Assembly: GCF_900114545.1 (NCBI RefSeq)
Contig: NZ_FOTI01000019.1
Coordinates: forward strand, 1-54,997
Direction: 5' to 3'
DNA length: 54,997 nucleotides
From: Halanaerobium salsuginis
GTDB lineage: Bacteria > Bacillota > Halanaerobiia > Halanaerobiales > Halanaerobiaceae
Positions 25,573 to 34,445 of the stretch are shown in pieces. Position 1 is the first letter of the stretch. Each line of letters opens with the position of its first letter. The translations under genes were made by a program, and so were the position numbers. Under the pieces are notes generated by a model. That model did not search any database. It had not been told where the DNA came from and saw only the letters and a program-made list of their open reading frames with translations.

Positions 25573-27603
25573 ATGACACTAGATTATGTTAAAAAGAGAG
25601 ATGGGAAGCAGGTTAAATTTTCTGCTGAAAAAATCAGCAGAGCAGTTGAAAAAGCGGCAGCTGCTACTAATAATTCTAATCCAGAAATAGCAAATTTAGT
25701 TACCAAAGAAGTACTTGCTTATTTAAATATATTTTTTAAATCAGGTGGTACAGCAGATGTAGAACAGATTCAAGATCTGGTTGAAAAAATTTTAATTGAA
25801 CAGGGATATGCTGAAATAGCGAAGGCTTATATATTATATCGTGAACAGCGCAGTAAATTGCGAGATACTAAAAAATTATTTGCTGATGCAGTTAATATTA
25901 TGGATGATTATCTAGATCGCAGTGATTGGAAAGTAAATGAAAACTCTAATATGAGCTATTCTCTGCAGGGGTTAAATAATTTTATTGCTTCTGAAGTTAC
26001 CGGTCAGTACTGGCTCCAGGAAATTTATCCAGCTGAAATAGCTGAACTGCACACTAGTGGTGATTTACATATTCATGATTTAGGTAATTTAAGTGTTTAT
26101 TGTTGTGGCTGGGATCTGGAAGATTTACTGCGCAGTGGCTTTAGGGGAGTACCAACAAAAATAGAAAGTTCTCCTGCTAAACATTTTAAAACTGCTCTCG
26201 GTCAAATAGTTAATTTCTACTATACATTGCAGGGAGAAGCTGCTGGTGCAATGGCTTTTTCTAACTTTGATACCTATCTGGCACCTTTTATTGCTTATGA
26301 TGAGCTTAATTATGAAGAAGTTAAGCAGGCACTGCAAGAATTTTTGTTTAATATGAATGTGCCAACTAGAGTTGGTTTCCAGACACCTTTTACCAATATT
26401 ACAATGGATCTTAAAGTGCCTAGTTATTTAGCTGATCAGGCAGTAATTATTGGCGGAGAATATCAGGAAAGCAGTTATGCTGAATTTCAGGCTGAAATGG
26501 ACATTTTAAACAGGGCGTTTGCTGAAGTAATGATGGCTGGTGACTATAAAGGAAGAATGTTTTCTTTCCCGATTCCAACCTACAACATAACCAGTGATTT
26601 TGAGTGGAATAATCCAACTTTGGATCCACTCTGGGAAATGACTGCTAAATATGGAATACCTTATTTTTCTAATTTTATTAATTCTGACATGAATCCTGAA
26701 GATGCACGCAGTATGTGTTGTCGACTTCGACTTGATAATAAAGTTTTGCGTAAAAGAGGAGGAGGACTTTTTGGAGCCAATCCAATGACTGGCAGCATAG
26801 GTGTAGTTACTATAAATTTACCCAGAATTGGTTATCTGGCCAGTGACGAAGAAGACTTTATAGAGCGTATTTATAAACTGATGGATAAAGCTAAAGCCAG
26901 TCTTGAAATTAAGCGCAAGGTGCTAGAAAGTTTAACCGAACAGGGACTTTATCCTTATTCTAAATTTTATCTAAGAGATGTTAAAAAGCGCTTTGATCAA
27001 TATTGGAAAAATCATTTTAATACAATTGGAATTAATGGAATGAACGAAGCCCTGCTTAATTTTATGGGAGCAGATATTGCTTCTCCAGCTGGCCATAAGT
27101 TTGCTGTTCAAATCATGGATAAAATGCGCGAAAAACTACAGGAATATCAGACTGAAACTGATAACCTTTATAATTTAGAAGCAACTCCTGCTGAAGGTAC
27201 TGCTTATCGTTTTGCTAGACTTGACAGGCAAAAATTTGGCAATAAAATTATTGCAGCAAACCAGAAACGAGTTATCGAGTCTGAAGCAGAGCCATATTAT
27301 ACTAATTCAACTCAGCTGCCAGTTGGACTTACTTCAGATATTTTTACTGCTTTAGAATTACAGGATGAACTTCAAGTACTGTATACAGGAGGAACAGTTT
27401 TACATGGATTTTTAGGAGAAAGGATTAGTTCTATTGCTGCAACCAGAAAATTAGTAAAAAGAATTGCTGAAAATTTTAAACTGCCTTATTATACAATAAC
27501 TCCCAGTTTTAGTATTTGTCCTATACATGGTTATTTACCTGGGGAACATGAATATTGCCCTAAATGTGAAGCAGAGGCAGAACTTGCTGAAAATGCTGGG
27601 TAA
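25573..27603 (+). CDS. nrdD: anaerobic ribonucleoside-triphosphate reductase NrdD lacking its glycyl-radical domain
   Basis: A 676-residue catalytic subunit of class III ribonucleotide reductase, reducing ribonucleotides to deoxyribonucleotides without O2 or B12. An ATP-cone occupies about residues 3-95. The barrel contains YCCGWDL (C177/C178) and RSMCCRLRL (C382/C383), sites of the active cysteines, and GGGLFGANPMTGSIGVVTIN. It ends with the zinc motif CPIHGYL...YCPKC (C649, C662, C665) and a short tail, AELAENAG. The family's normal C-terminus, with the radical glycine in a RVVGYL/F motif, is absent. It is encoded instead by the 42-residue gene at 28360. No frameshift joins them, since nrdG lies between. 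Expression is controlled by the upstream cobalamin riboswitch. RBS AGGAGGG. Confidence 0.95.
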   Translation: MTLDYVKKRDGKQVKFSAEKISRAVEKAAAATNNSNPEIANLVTKEVLAYLNIFFKSGGTADVEQIQDLVEKILIEQGYAEIAKAYILYREQRSKLRDTKKLFADAVNIMDDYLDRSDWKVNENSNMSYSLQGLNNFIASEVTGQYWLQEIYPAEIAELHTSGDLHIHDLGNLSVYCCGWDLEDLLRSGFRGVPTKIESSPAKHFKTALGQIVNFYYTLQGEAAGAMAFSNFDTYLAPFIAYDELNYEEVKQALQEFLFNMNVPTRVGFQTPFTNITMDLKVPSYLADQAVIIGGEYQESSYAEFQAEMDILNRAFAEVMMAGDYKGRMFSFPIPTYNITSDFEWNNPTLDPLWEMTAKYGIPYFSNFINSDMNPEDARSMCCRLRLDNKVLRKRGGGLFGANPMTGSIGVVTINLPRIGYLASDEEDFIERIYKLMDKAKASLEIKRKVLESLTEQGLYPYSKFYLRDVKKRFDQYWKNHFNTIGINGMNEALLNFMGADIASPAGHKFAVQIMDKMREKLQEYQTETDNLYNLEATPAEGTAYRFARLDRQKFGNKIIAANQKRVIESEAEPYYTNSTQLPVGLTSDIFTALELQDELQVLYTGGTVLHGFLGERISSIAATRKLVKRIAENFKLPYYTITPSFSICPIHGYLPGEHEYCPKCEAEAELAENAG

Positions 27604-27637
27604 AATTGCTGGTTTAGTTTGAGGAGGAATCTTAATT

Positions 27638-28336
27638 ATGAAGCTTGCTGGACTGGAAAAAACATCTCTACTTGATTATCCGGATCAAATTTCAGCTGTA
27701 GTATTTACCCAGGGGTGCAATTTTTACTGTCCCTATTGTCATAACAGTCAGCTGATTACAATTGAATCTGCTCCAAATTCAATTATGCCAGAGACTTACT
27801 TTTTTGATTTTCTGGAGCAGCGGCAAAATTTACTTGATGCTGTAACAATTACAGGTGGTGAACCATGTTTGCAGCCTGATTTAAAAGAATTTATAATTAA
27901 AATCAAGCAAAATTATGATTTAAAGTTAAAACTTGATAGTAATGGTAGTAACGCTGCTGTTATTAAAGACTTATTGGAAGAAAAGCTGCTTGATTATATT
28001 GCTATAGATGTTAAAGCCAGTCTTGATAATTATAGTTGGCTGGCTCCTGCCGAGTTAGGATTAGAGCTAGAAAAAACTATTAATTTGGTCCTAAATTCAG
28101 GAATTGATTATGAATTCAGAACTACAGTTGTTCCTGGTTTGCATGATAGTAAAGAAATTAAGAAAATTGCAGAGCTGATTAGAGGAGCAAATAGCTATTA
28201 TTTGCAAAACTTTCGTTCTAGTACCAATGTACTGGCAGCTGAACTGAGAAAACAGAGATCTTTTACAGAACAGGAACTGCTTGAGTTTAAAGAAATAGCA
28301 GTTTCATATGTAAAAAAAGTTATAATTAGAGATTAA
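27638..28336 (+). CDS. nrdG: anaerobic ribonucleotide reductase activating protein NrdG
   Basis: A 232-residue radical-SAM activase that generates the glycyl radical on the reductase. The [4Fe-4S] ligands are C27, C31 and C34 (CNFYCPYC). The SAM-binding TGGEPCLQPDL and a KLDSNGS segment follow, as in the NrdG2/pyruvate-formate-lyase-activase-like group that accompanies this NrdD type. RBS GAGGAGG precedes the ATG. The gene lies 34 bases after nrdD and 23 bases before the separate glycyl-radical peptide, so enzyme body, activase and radical domain are co-expressed. Confidence 0.9.
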   Translation: MKLAGLEKTSLLDYPDQISAVVFTQGCNFYCPYCHNSQLITIESAPNSIMPETYFFDFLEQRQNLLDAVTITGGEPCLQPDLKEFIIKIKQNYDLKLKLDSNGSNAAVIKDLLEEKLLDYIAIDVKASLDNYSWLAPAELGLELEKTINLVLNSGIDYEFRTTVVPGLHDSKEIKKIAELIRGANSYYLQNFRSSTNVLAAELRKQRSFTEQELLEFKEIAVSYVKKVIIRD

Positions 28337-28359
28337 TAAATTAAAAGGAGGTGAAAATA

Positions 28360-28488
28360 GTGGCTAGAAAACAAAAATGCGAAATTTATTCTCGTGTAGT
28401 TGGCTATCTTTCTCCAGTTTCTGATTGGAATAAAGGTAAAAAAGAAGAATTTAAAGATCGTCAAACATTCAAACTTGCTAAAAATTAA
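28360..28488 (+). CDS. stand-alone glycyl-radical domain of class III ribonucleotide reductase
   Basis: A 42-residue protein starting at GTG 8 bases after AAAGGAGG. Its sequence, CEIYSRVVGYLSPVSDWNKG (residues 7-26) followed by KKEEFKDRQTFKL, is the C-terminus normally fused to NrdD after the zinc motif. Gly15 in RVVGYL corresponds to the radical glycine, and Cys7 may supply or replace a zinc ligand. The adjacent nrdD ends right where this sequence would begin. The domain would have to dock non-covalently into the NrdD barrel and be activated by NrdG, much as the spare-part protein YfiD/GrcA does for pyruvate formate-lyase. Similarity is clear by eye; function of the split enzyme is inferred. 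Confidence 0.85.
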   Translation: MARKQKCEIYSRVVGYLSPVSDWNKGKKEEFKDRQTFKLAKN

Positions 28489-28592
28489 AGAATTTAATAA
28501 ACTAATTAGAAGTATTTTAGTTGGCCTAGTTACTCATTAACTATTTAGATAAAATAAACCTTTAATGTTAAATATAGCAAAATATTATTATA

Positions 28593-28645
28593 AAAATAAA
28601 CAGCAAACTATTATAATGATAGTAAGCTGTTTATTTTTTTTTTTG
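28593..28645 (+). terminator. terminator of the nrdDG operon
   Basis: AAATAAACAGC and GCTGTTTATTT pair around an inner ACTAT/ATAGT stem and run into ten T residues. In the rest of the gap up to 28808 nothing else is recognised beyond AT-rich sequence. Confidence 0.8.
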
Positions 28646-28808
28646 CAGGATTTTTTTCGTTTAGCGAGAAATTATGGTATTGGATAATCTTTTTTTACAT
28701 CCAGTAATTACCAGCAAATGTAATTTTAACAGATATATATTTTAACTAGTAATTATTAATAAAAGTAGTCAGTATTTAGGATTTATATTATTAGAAAGGG
28801 TGTAGAGT

Positions 28809-30755
28809 TTGCAGGTATTAAAAAAAGCATGTCAGAACTTTGCCGAATGCCAATCTTTTCTGGAGGAAATTAAAGATTCACCTTCACAATTAATTCAGGT
28901 TTATTCATCTAAGCCGGAGCAAATTAATAAAAAAATTATTAAGCTTTTTAGCCAAACTCTCCCCTTATCTACTCTGGTTGGTCTTACTGCCCAGGAAACA
29001 ATAAGTGGTCAAAGAGTTGCAGGTAATTTAATTACTATTCTGGTAATAAATTTTGCCAAAAGTAGTTTTGAATTACTAAAATCAAATGGGACAGCAGCCA
29101 GTGCAGCAGCAATTAACTCTCGAATTGAGTCAGATACTAAAGCTGTTTTGATTTTTTCTGCTCCAGATATAAATGGAGATAAGCTAGTTGACATTCTTAA
29201 TCAAAGCTCTTTTCACTTTATTGCAGCAGGTGGTGAAGCATCTCCAGCTGTTGATGATAAAACTTATCTTTTTGATAAAACAGGTATTTTGGACAATGGT
29301 CTTCTGGCTGTAATTTTAAATGGCAGTCAATTAAAAGCTAGCTGGTCTTATAATCTGGGTTGGGATAGTATTAGTCGTGAAATGGAAATAACGAGAGCAG
29401 AAGATAGAGTTGTTTATGAACTTGATGGTAGAAATATTTTTCAAGTTTATTCAGAATTTTTAGGTGAAGACATAAAAAATAAATTACCATCTATAGCTGC
29501 TTCAAAGTTTCCATTGGTTCTTAATGATGAGCTTCATAATGTTCGTTCGGCTAAACAGACTGTAGGAGAAGGCATTCTTTTTTCTGGTGAATTAAAAACT
29601 GGTGATTTAGTCCGGGTTGGTTATGGTAGTCTAAGTGAAATATTGGCTAATTCTCGACAATTACATCAGGGACTTAATTTTCATCCTGAGCTGGCCCTTA
29701 TCTATTCCTGTACTGAGCGCAGCCAATATTTAAAGTCATTTAATACTAGTTTAAATGAAGAACTGCAGGTAATACCAGGCCGCCGATTTGGTTTTTGTAC
29801 CGGTGGTGAATTTGGTCTGGTAAATAATAAATTTTATCATTTTAATATTAGTTCAACGGTTCTTTATTTGAGCGAAAAAAAAGAGGTAGTAAGTAAAAAA
29901 ATTAGATTTAATACTTCTGAACCAATTGTAAAAACAGAACATTTATTTCATTTATCTAAAAAAGTAGTTTCTGAACTAGAAATGATAAATGAAAAAATGA
30001 GAAAAGCTAATCTAGCAACTGGTAACAGTAAAGTTAAAGAGACAGCAGCTGAAATATTTAAATTAATTTTTGATGAAAAAAATTATACAGGTGGAATTGT
30101 AATTAAAGAGGCTGAAAACTTAACTAAAATTTATCTAGAAGATCAACTTGGAGCAGCAGCCTATGATTTGTTTAGAGATTTCTGGCAGCAAAAGCCTAAC
30201 CACACAACTAAAAAACCGGGTATTTTAAACTATCGAAACACATTTTTAATTCCTCTCCAAAAAGAGGTTGAAGCTTTAATAATCATTTTAAGTAATGAAG
30301 TTGATTTATATGATATTAAAAAGAATAGAGTTTTTATTGAACAAATTCCCAATTACTTAAAAAAAGCAGTTTTATACGAAAGTTTAGAGCGTAATTTGGC
30401 AAGTTTATCTACTCTGGAACTTACTTCAGATTTTCTTTATTCTACATTAGATATTGATCTATTATATGAAAGAATACTTGATATTATAGTTGCTACAATG
30501 GGAATGTCAGCTGCTACTATAATCAAAAAAGAAACTGAACAAATTAAACAGGTAAAAAGTATTAACGTTGAAGTTGATAGTGAATTATATTATTTTTTAA
30601 AAGGTCATTATGATAAAATAATAGCTTCCGAGCAGATTTTAATTGAAAATGAAATAGATTTTCTGGCTGAGATCGAGACCTTAATTGCTATCCCAATAAA
30701 TCTAAATGATTATCAAGCTGTCCTATATGCTATGCAGTCAAATATAAACAATTAA
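28809..30755 (+). CDS. FIST-domain sensor protein, N-terminal part of a frameshifted FIST/GAF/GGDEF gene
   Basis: A 648-residue reading frame starting at TTG after AGAAAGGGTG. Residues about 25-215 resemble the FIST N domain (LVGLTAQETISGQRVAGN; LVDILNQSSFHFIAAGGEAS) and about 220-370 FIST C (PLVLNDELHNVRSAKQTVGE, then SCTERSQYL). These are sensory domains thought to bind small ligands such as amino acids. The last ~130 residues resemble a GAF domain. The frame stops after LYAMQSNINN, yet the -1 frame continues without a gap as KYKQLINENQKKFIRTLANQ, the expected GAF end, into a GGDEF domain. Adding one base near 30740 would give a single 841-residue FIST-GAF-GGDEF protein. A one-base deletion or a sequencing error is the simplest explanation. 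Confidence 0.7.
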   Translation: MQVLKKACQNFAECQSFLEEIKDSPSQLIQVYSSKPEQINKKIIKLFSQTLPLSTLVGLTAQETISGQRVAGNLITILVINFAKSSFELLKSNGTAASAAAINSRIESDTKAVLIFSAPDINGDKLVDILNQSSFHFIAAGGEASPAVDDKTYLFDKTGILDNGLLAVILNGSQLKASWSYNLGWDSISREMEITRAEDRVVYELDGRNIFQVYSEFLGEDIKNKLPSIAASKFPLVLNDELHNVRSAKQTVGEGILFSGELKTGDLVRVGYGSLSEILANSRQLHQGLNFHPELALIYSCTERSQYLKSFNTSLNEELQVIPGRRFGFCTGGEFGLVNNKFYHFNISSTVLYLSEKKEVVSKKIRFNTSEPIVKTEHLFHLSKKVVSELEMINEKMRKANLATGNSKVKETAAEIFKLIFDEKNYTGGIVIKEAENLTKIYLEDQLGAAAYDLFRDFWQQKPNHTTKKPGILNYRNTFLIPLQKEVEALIIILSNEVDLYDIKKNRVFIEQIPNYLKKAVLYESLERNLASLSTLELTSDFLYSTLDIDLLYERILDIIVATMGMSAATIIKKETEQIKQVKSINVEVDSELYYFLKGHYDKIIASEQILIENEIDFLAEIETLIAIPINLNDYQAVLYAMQSNINN

Positions 30756-31333
30756 TTAATGAAAATCAGAAAAAATTTATTCGTACTCTAGCTAATCAGA
30801 TTAGAGTTAGCATTAGAAATGCACTAAATCATCATAAAGTTAAACGGCTTTCTGTAACTGATGGATTAACTAATCTTTATAATCATAGTTACTTCCATAA
30901 TCAATTAAAGCAAAAAGAAGGTGAAAAATATTCGATTGCAATTATGGATATTGATAACTTTAAAGCTTTTAATGATCAATATGGTCACCAGGCTGGTGAT
31001 GCTATTTTACGAGAGCTATCTTCTTTATTGAAAAATGAAATTAGACAGCAGGATCTTGTAGCCCGCTATGGTGGAGAAGAATTTGTTATTTATCTTAATG
31101 TTGTTGATCAGCGAATATTATCACAAATTCTAAATAGATTGATGAAGAAAATTCGGGAAATGAAAATAAAGTTTGAGGATGACATACTTCAAGTCACAGT
31201 TTCAATTGGTGTTTCCATTAATTCGCACGGTCAGTATGGATCAGAACAATTAATAAAAAATGCTGATACAGCACTTTATATAGCTAAAGGAGCAGGTCGT
31301 GATATGGTCAAATTTTATCGAGAAATTAGCTAA
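30740..31333 (+). pseudogene. GGDEF diguanylate-cyclase portion of the frameshifted FIST gene
   Basis: Frame -1 relative to the FIST reading frame is open from 30710 and encodes the end of a GAF domain, then LSVTDGLTNLYNHSYFHNQL, MDIDNFKAFNDQYGHQAGDA and an intact active-site motif RYGGEEFVIYL, ending SIGVS and NADTALYIAKGAGRD. Enzymatically it looks competent for cyclic-di-GMP synthesis. The first in-frame ATG (30944) lies inside the domain and has no RBS, so independent translation is unlikely. The GGDEF portion is therefore probably lost or made only if the upstream frame is restored. Confidence 0.65.
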
Positions 31334-31433
31334 TTAAGCAAGAAATTTATTAAGAAAAAAGAGCTTAAATAATTTTGGACAAAATTAGACAAAATTATTG
31401 CTATACAACAGCTGGTGAAGGGTCAATATTAAC

Positions 31434-31462
31434 TTGAAAAGCATATCTTGCTGTGGTATAAT
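31434..31462 (+). promoter_or_regulatory. promoter of the cold-shock gene
   Basis: TTGAAA (31434-31439), a 17-base spacer and TATAAT (31457-31462). The transcript would have a ~70-base leader in which ATTCC (31512-31516) can pair with GGAAT (31522-31526) around the AGGGGG ribosome binding site, a weak but possibly temperature-sensitive fold. Confidence 0.75.
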
Positions 31463-31535
31463 TATTTTCGATGGGTGAAGTTTTAACTGAACGAACCCCA
31501 AATATAGAATTATTCCTAGGGGGAATGTATTAATT

Positions 31536-31739
31536 ATGATTTACACAGGTAAAGTAAAATGGTTTGACGCAAAAAAAGGTTATGGATTTATTGAAAGAGA
31601 AGATGGCGACGATGTATTTGTACACTTCTCAGCTATTGAGGACGAAGGTTTCAAAACTCTCGAAGATGAACAAGAAGTAGAATTTGAAATCGTTGAAGGC
31701 GATCGTGGTCCACAAGCTGAAAACGTTGTAAAGTTATAG
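31536..31739 (+). CDS. cold-shock protein, CspA family
   Basis: A 67-residue OB-fold nucleic-acid-binding protein. It carries the RNP1-like [11 protein letters not shown] and RNP2-like VFVHFSAI motifs and the [12 protein letters not shown] start, and is of normal family length. It acts as an RNA chaperone in the cytoplasm. It is a monocistronic unit with its own promoter and terminator. Codon use is somewhat richer in GC than its neighbours (GGC GAC GAT, CTC, ATC), as usual for highly expressed genes. Confidence 0.95.
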   Translation: MIYTGKVKWFDAKKGYGFIEREDGDDVFVHFSAIEDEGFKTLEDEQEVEFEIVEGDRGPQAENVVKL

Positions 31740-31767
31740 AGTTTAAAACTGTATAAAACTGACAACT

Positions 31768-31797
31768 AGCCCTGCTCTTTAGAGTGGGGCTTTTAGT
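31768..31797 (+). terminator. terminator of the cold-shock gene
   Basis: AGCCC-TG-CTCT and AGAG-TG-GGGCT pair and are followed by TTTT. The remaining ~200 bases before the amylase gene show no further recognisable element. Confidence 0.75.
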
Positions 31798-32005
31798 TTA
31801 TTAACTGTTCTTAACCAGGTTTATTCTGTTTAAATAGGATAAACAGCTAACTGGGAAAAGAGCAGTTTTTTCTATTAGTATAGATAATTATTTATAGAAT
31901 TAATTAACTTTATTTAAATCTTTCAATTGTTTTATAAGCAGGAAAAATGTGGCTGAACTTGAATAAAGTAAAATATATAAAGTCTTTTCAATTAGGAGGT
32001 TAGTT

Positions 32006-33436
32006 ATGGAAAATCCTATTATTTTACATAGTTTTTATTGGGAAATGGCAACTGGCAACTATGCTGAACAATTTCCAGAAGAAAAAGATTTGTGGTTATT
32101 ATTAAAGCAGCGAGCAGTTGAATTTAAAGAAATTGGCTTTGATTATATTTGGTTACCACCAGCGAATAAAGGAGCAGGTGGCCAGGAAGATGTTGGCTAT
32201 GGAACATATGATCTCTGGGATTTAGGGGAATTTGATCAAAAAGGTACTGTCCGGACTAAGTACGGAAACCGCGCTGAGCTTGAAGCAGCCATTGCTGCTT
32301 TGCATAAACAGGGATTAAAAGTTATTTATGATGCTGTTCTAAATCATCGCTTAGGCGCCGACGAAAAGGAGCAGGTAGAATTAAAAGATGGCAGTAAAGC
32401 AGAAGTATGGACCAAATTTAATTTTAATGGTCGAAATGATAAGTATAGTAAACTCAAATTAGATTGGGAGAATTTCGATGGTGTTGATTGGAATGCCCGG
32501 ACTAAGCAAGCTGGTAAATTCTTATTTAAAACAAAAGAATGGGATAATTCCTATGAGGAAGATTATCTAATGGGAGCTGACCTTGACTATGACAATCAGG
32601 AAATTAGAAATGATGTAATTAGCTGGGGTAAATGGTTGGTAAGAGAGCTTGGGTTTGATGGTTTTCGTTTTGATGCCAGCAAACATGTTGATAATCAGCT
32701 GATTTATGATTTTGTAGAAGAAGTAAGTCAGACAGCAGAAAAAGATTTATTTTTTGTAGGAGAAGCATGGGAAAACAATCCAGACACTCTGATTGATTAT
32801 TTAAATACTGTTGGCCAGGATAGATTAACAGTATTTGATTTTGCTTTACGAAATATTTTTGTGAAACTGCGGGATGGTCAGCTTGATTTTCGCTGGTTGG
32901 GAGATAAAGGATTGGTTAATCAGCCTGATTATCAGAATAGAGCAGTAACTTTTGTTGATAATCATGATACAGAAAGGGATGGAGAAAACCAGTATGGGAC
33001 TGAATCAATTTTCAGGCGCAAACTACAGGCTTATTGTTATATTTTGATGCGAAAAGAAGGAGTTCCCAGTATTTTTTGGAAAGATTACTATAATAGTAAT
33101 TTAAAAGATCAACTGCAGAATTTAATTACTGCCCGCAAAAAGTTTGCTTATGGTGATTCATATGAAAATGAAACTAATGATAAAAATACTTATTCCTATA
33201 TTAGATCTGGAGATGAGAAACATGCTGGCAGTGGGTTAGTTATGCTGATCACTCAGGCAGTAGGTGATCAGTTAATTGAAAAAGAGGTCAATACTGGCAG
33301 TCCTGAAACAAAATATTATGATTTTACAGCTAATGTTAAAGAAACAGTAACTACAAATGCAGATGCAGTCGGCAATTTTAAAGTTAAAGCTAGTGAAGCA
33401 AATGGTTATTCAGTCTGGGTAAAAGCAGCCGAGTAA
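32006..33436 (+). CDS. cytoplasmic alpha-amylase, glycoside hydrolase family 13
   Basis: A 476-residue GH13 enzyme hydrolysing alpha-1,4-glucans. There is no signal peptide, so it probably acts on imported maltodextrin or internal glycogen. The conserved regions are visible: VIYDAVLNHR, GFRFDASKHV with catalytic Asp223, FVGEAWEN with the acid/base Glu253, and FVDNHDTE with transition-state Asp321. The N-terminus (ILHSFYWEM) and overall length are those of the GH13_5 AmyA-type intracellular amylases. RBS TAGGAGG. It stands alone between unrelated genes. Confidence 0.9.
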   Translation: MENPIILHSFYWEMATGNYAEQFPEEKDLWLLLKQRAVEFKEIGFDYIWLPPANKGAGGQEDVGYGTYDLWDLGEFDQKGTVRTKYGNRAELEAAIAALHKQGLKVIYDAVLNHRLGADEKEQVELKDGSKAEVWTKFNFNGRNDKYSKLKLDWENFDGVDWNARTKQAGKFLFKTKEWDNSYEEDYLMGADLDYDNQEIRNDVISWGKWLVRELGFDGFRFDASKHVDNQLIYDFVEEVSQTAEKDLFFVGEAWENNPDTLIDYLNTVGQDRLTVFDFALRNIFVKLRDGQLDFRWLGDKGLVNQPDYQNRAVTFVDNHDTERDGENQYGTESIFRRKLQAYCYILMRKEGVPSIFWKDYYNSNLKDQLQNLITARKKFAYGDSYENETNDKNTYSYIRSGDEKHAGSGLVMLITQAVGDQLIEKEVNTGSPETKYYDFTANVKETVTTNADAVGNFKVKASEANGYSVWVKAAE

Positions 33437-33453
33437 GAAAGGTGAGTTCAATC

Positions 33454-33519
33454 TTGTATACAGGAATTATTGGCTTCAAAAGCAGGAAAAATACAGCTAA
33501 TGGAGAAATTTATAAATAG
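33454..33519 (+). CDS. very short ORF after the amylase gene, doubtful
   Basis: A TTG-initiated 21-codon ORF (MYTGIIGFKSRKNTANGEIY and a final Lys) with AGAAAGGTG about 9 bases upstream. The start faintly resembles the P-loop opening GIIGFKNSGKTT of MobB/YqeC-type accessory proteins that often accompany XdhC, so it could be a remnant. The rest of the 230-base gap is AT-rich without other signals. Confidence 0.2.
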   Translation: MYTGIIGFKSRKNTANGEIYK

Positions 33520-33668
33520 TTGTACTAAAAATTCAATCATAAAATTACCAGTGGAAAAATAATTCTAAATATAGTTTTATTTTAAAATTAATGCTTGATA
33601 ATATTTGCTGAAAAACAGCCTAAATAATATTTTCTTATTCACAAACAGAGCTTAAGGATGTGAAACAA

Positions 33669-34367
33669 ATGGGAAAATCATTTGAAGATTTTGGGCAGGG
33701 CTTTAAAGATTCTAATCAGATTCTGGCAGCTGTTTTAACAGATATTGAAAATGAGCAGATAGTAGGCAGTTTATTTGGTGAAATGCTATTTTATGATCAG
33801 CAGGGAATGACTAATTTTTCTTCTCAAAAAATGGAAGCTGAAATAACTAAGTTTCTAGCTTCAGAGAGAAATGATCAAAATAAAAACCAATTAGTACCGC
33901 TTCTTACTAAAGCAAATCTAGTAGTTTTTGGAGCAGGTCGGTTGGCCTCCCCTTTAGCTCAATTAGCCAGGGTATTAAAAACTAAAATTACATTGGTTGA
34001 TGATCAGGTAAGCAAGCTTAATTATAATAATTTGATTAATGCAGAACAATTACTATTAGTTTCTTATAGTGATTATTTTAGTGATCTTAAAATTACATTT
34101 GATGATTATTTAATTATAATTAGCAGGGGCCAGCAGTATGATTATCAAATTTTAAAAAATGTAATTGTTTCAGAAGCCAGTTATATTGCTTTAATTGGCA
34201 GGAATGATAAGTTGGCTGCTCTTCAGAAACAATTAAATTTTCAGGGAAATACTGAAATGAAGTTGGAAAGACTTCATTTCATAGCCGACTTTAGTTTAGC
34301 TGGTAAAACTTTACTAGAAAAAGCAGCAGTTATTTTAGCAGATATTATTACTAACTTTAGAAAATGA
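33669..34367 (+). CDS. XdhC/CoxI-family protein
   Basis: A 232-residue protein. The C-terminal half is a Rossmann-like XdhC domain: LVVFGAGRLASPLAQLARVL near residue 90, then TLVDDQ and a DYLIIISRG segment, and YIALIGRNDKLAAL near 175. The N-terminal half lacks an obvious XdhC_CoxI PF02625 metal-cofactor segment, so it corresponds to only part of classical XdhC. Such proteins help insert sulfurated molybdenum cofactor into hydroxylases, and some stand-alone forms act in selenium-dependent hydroxylase maturation. No molybdenum enzyme lies nearby, leaving the partner unknown. ATG 33669 is preferred over GTG 33660 because of the spacing to AAGGA. Confidence 0.6.
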   Translation: MGKSFEDFGQGFKDSNQILAAVLTDIENEQIVGSLFGEMLFYDQQGMTNFSSQKMEAEITKFLASERNDQNKNQLVPLLTKANLVVFGAGRLASPLAQLARVLKTKITLVDDQVSKLNYNNLINAEQLLLVSYSDYFSDLKITFDDYLIIISRGQQYDYQILKNVIVSEASYIALIGRNDKLAALQKQLNFQGNTEMKLERLHFIADFSLAGKTLLEKAAVILADIITNFRK

Positions 34368-34445
34368 AACTTAATTATTGTTAAAATTATACTTTTCCCG
34401 GTGATTAACTTAGTTTATTAAGATGGTCGCTTTATTTTACTAAAG

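Noticed and set aside
27604-27637. Frameshift at the end of nrdD that would restore the glycyl-radical domain in place
   Set aside because: No frame after the nrdD stop encodes the radical motif before nrdG; the motif occurs only at 28360.
30700-30760. Programmed frameshifting in the FIST-GGDEF gene
   Set aside because: The overlap region (TCAAATATAAAC) has no slippery heptamer or long homopolymer, unlike larC; mutation or sequencing error is more likely.
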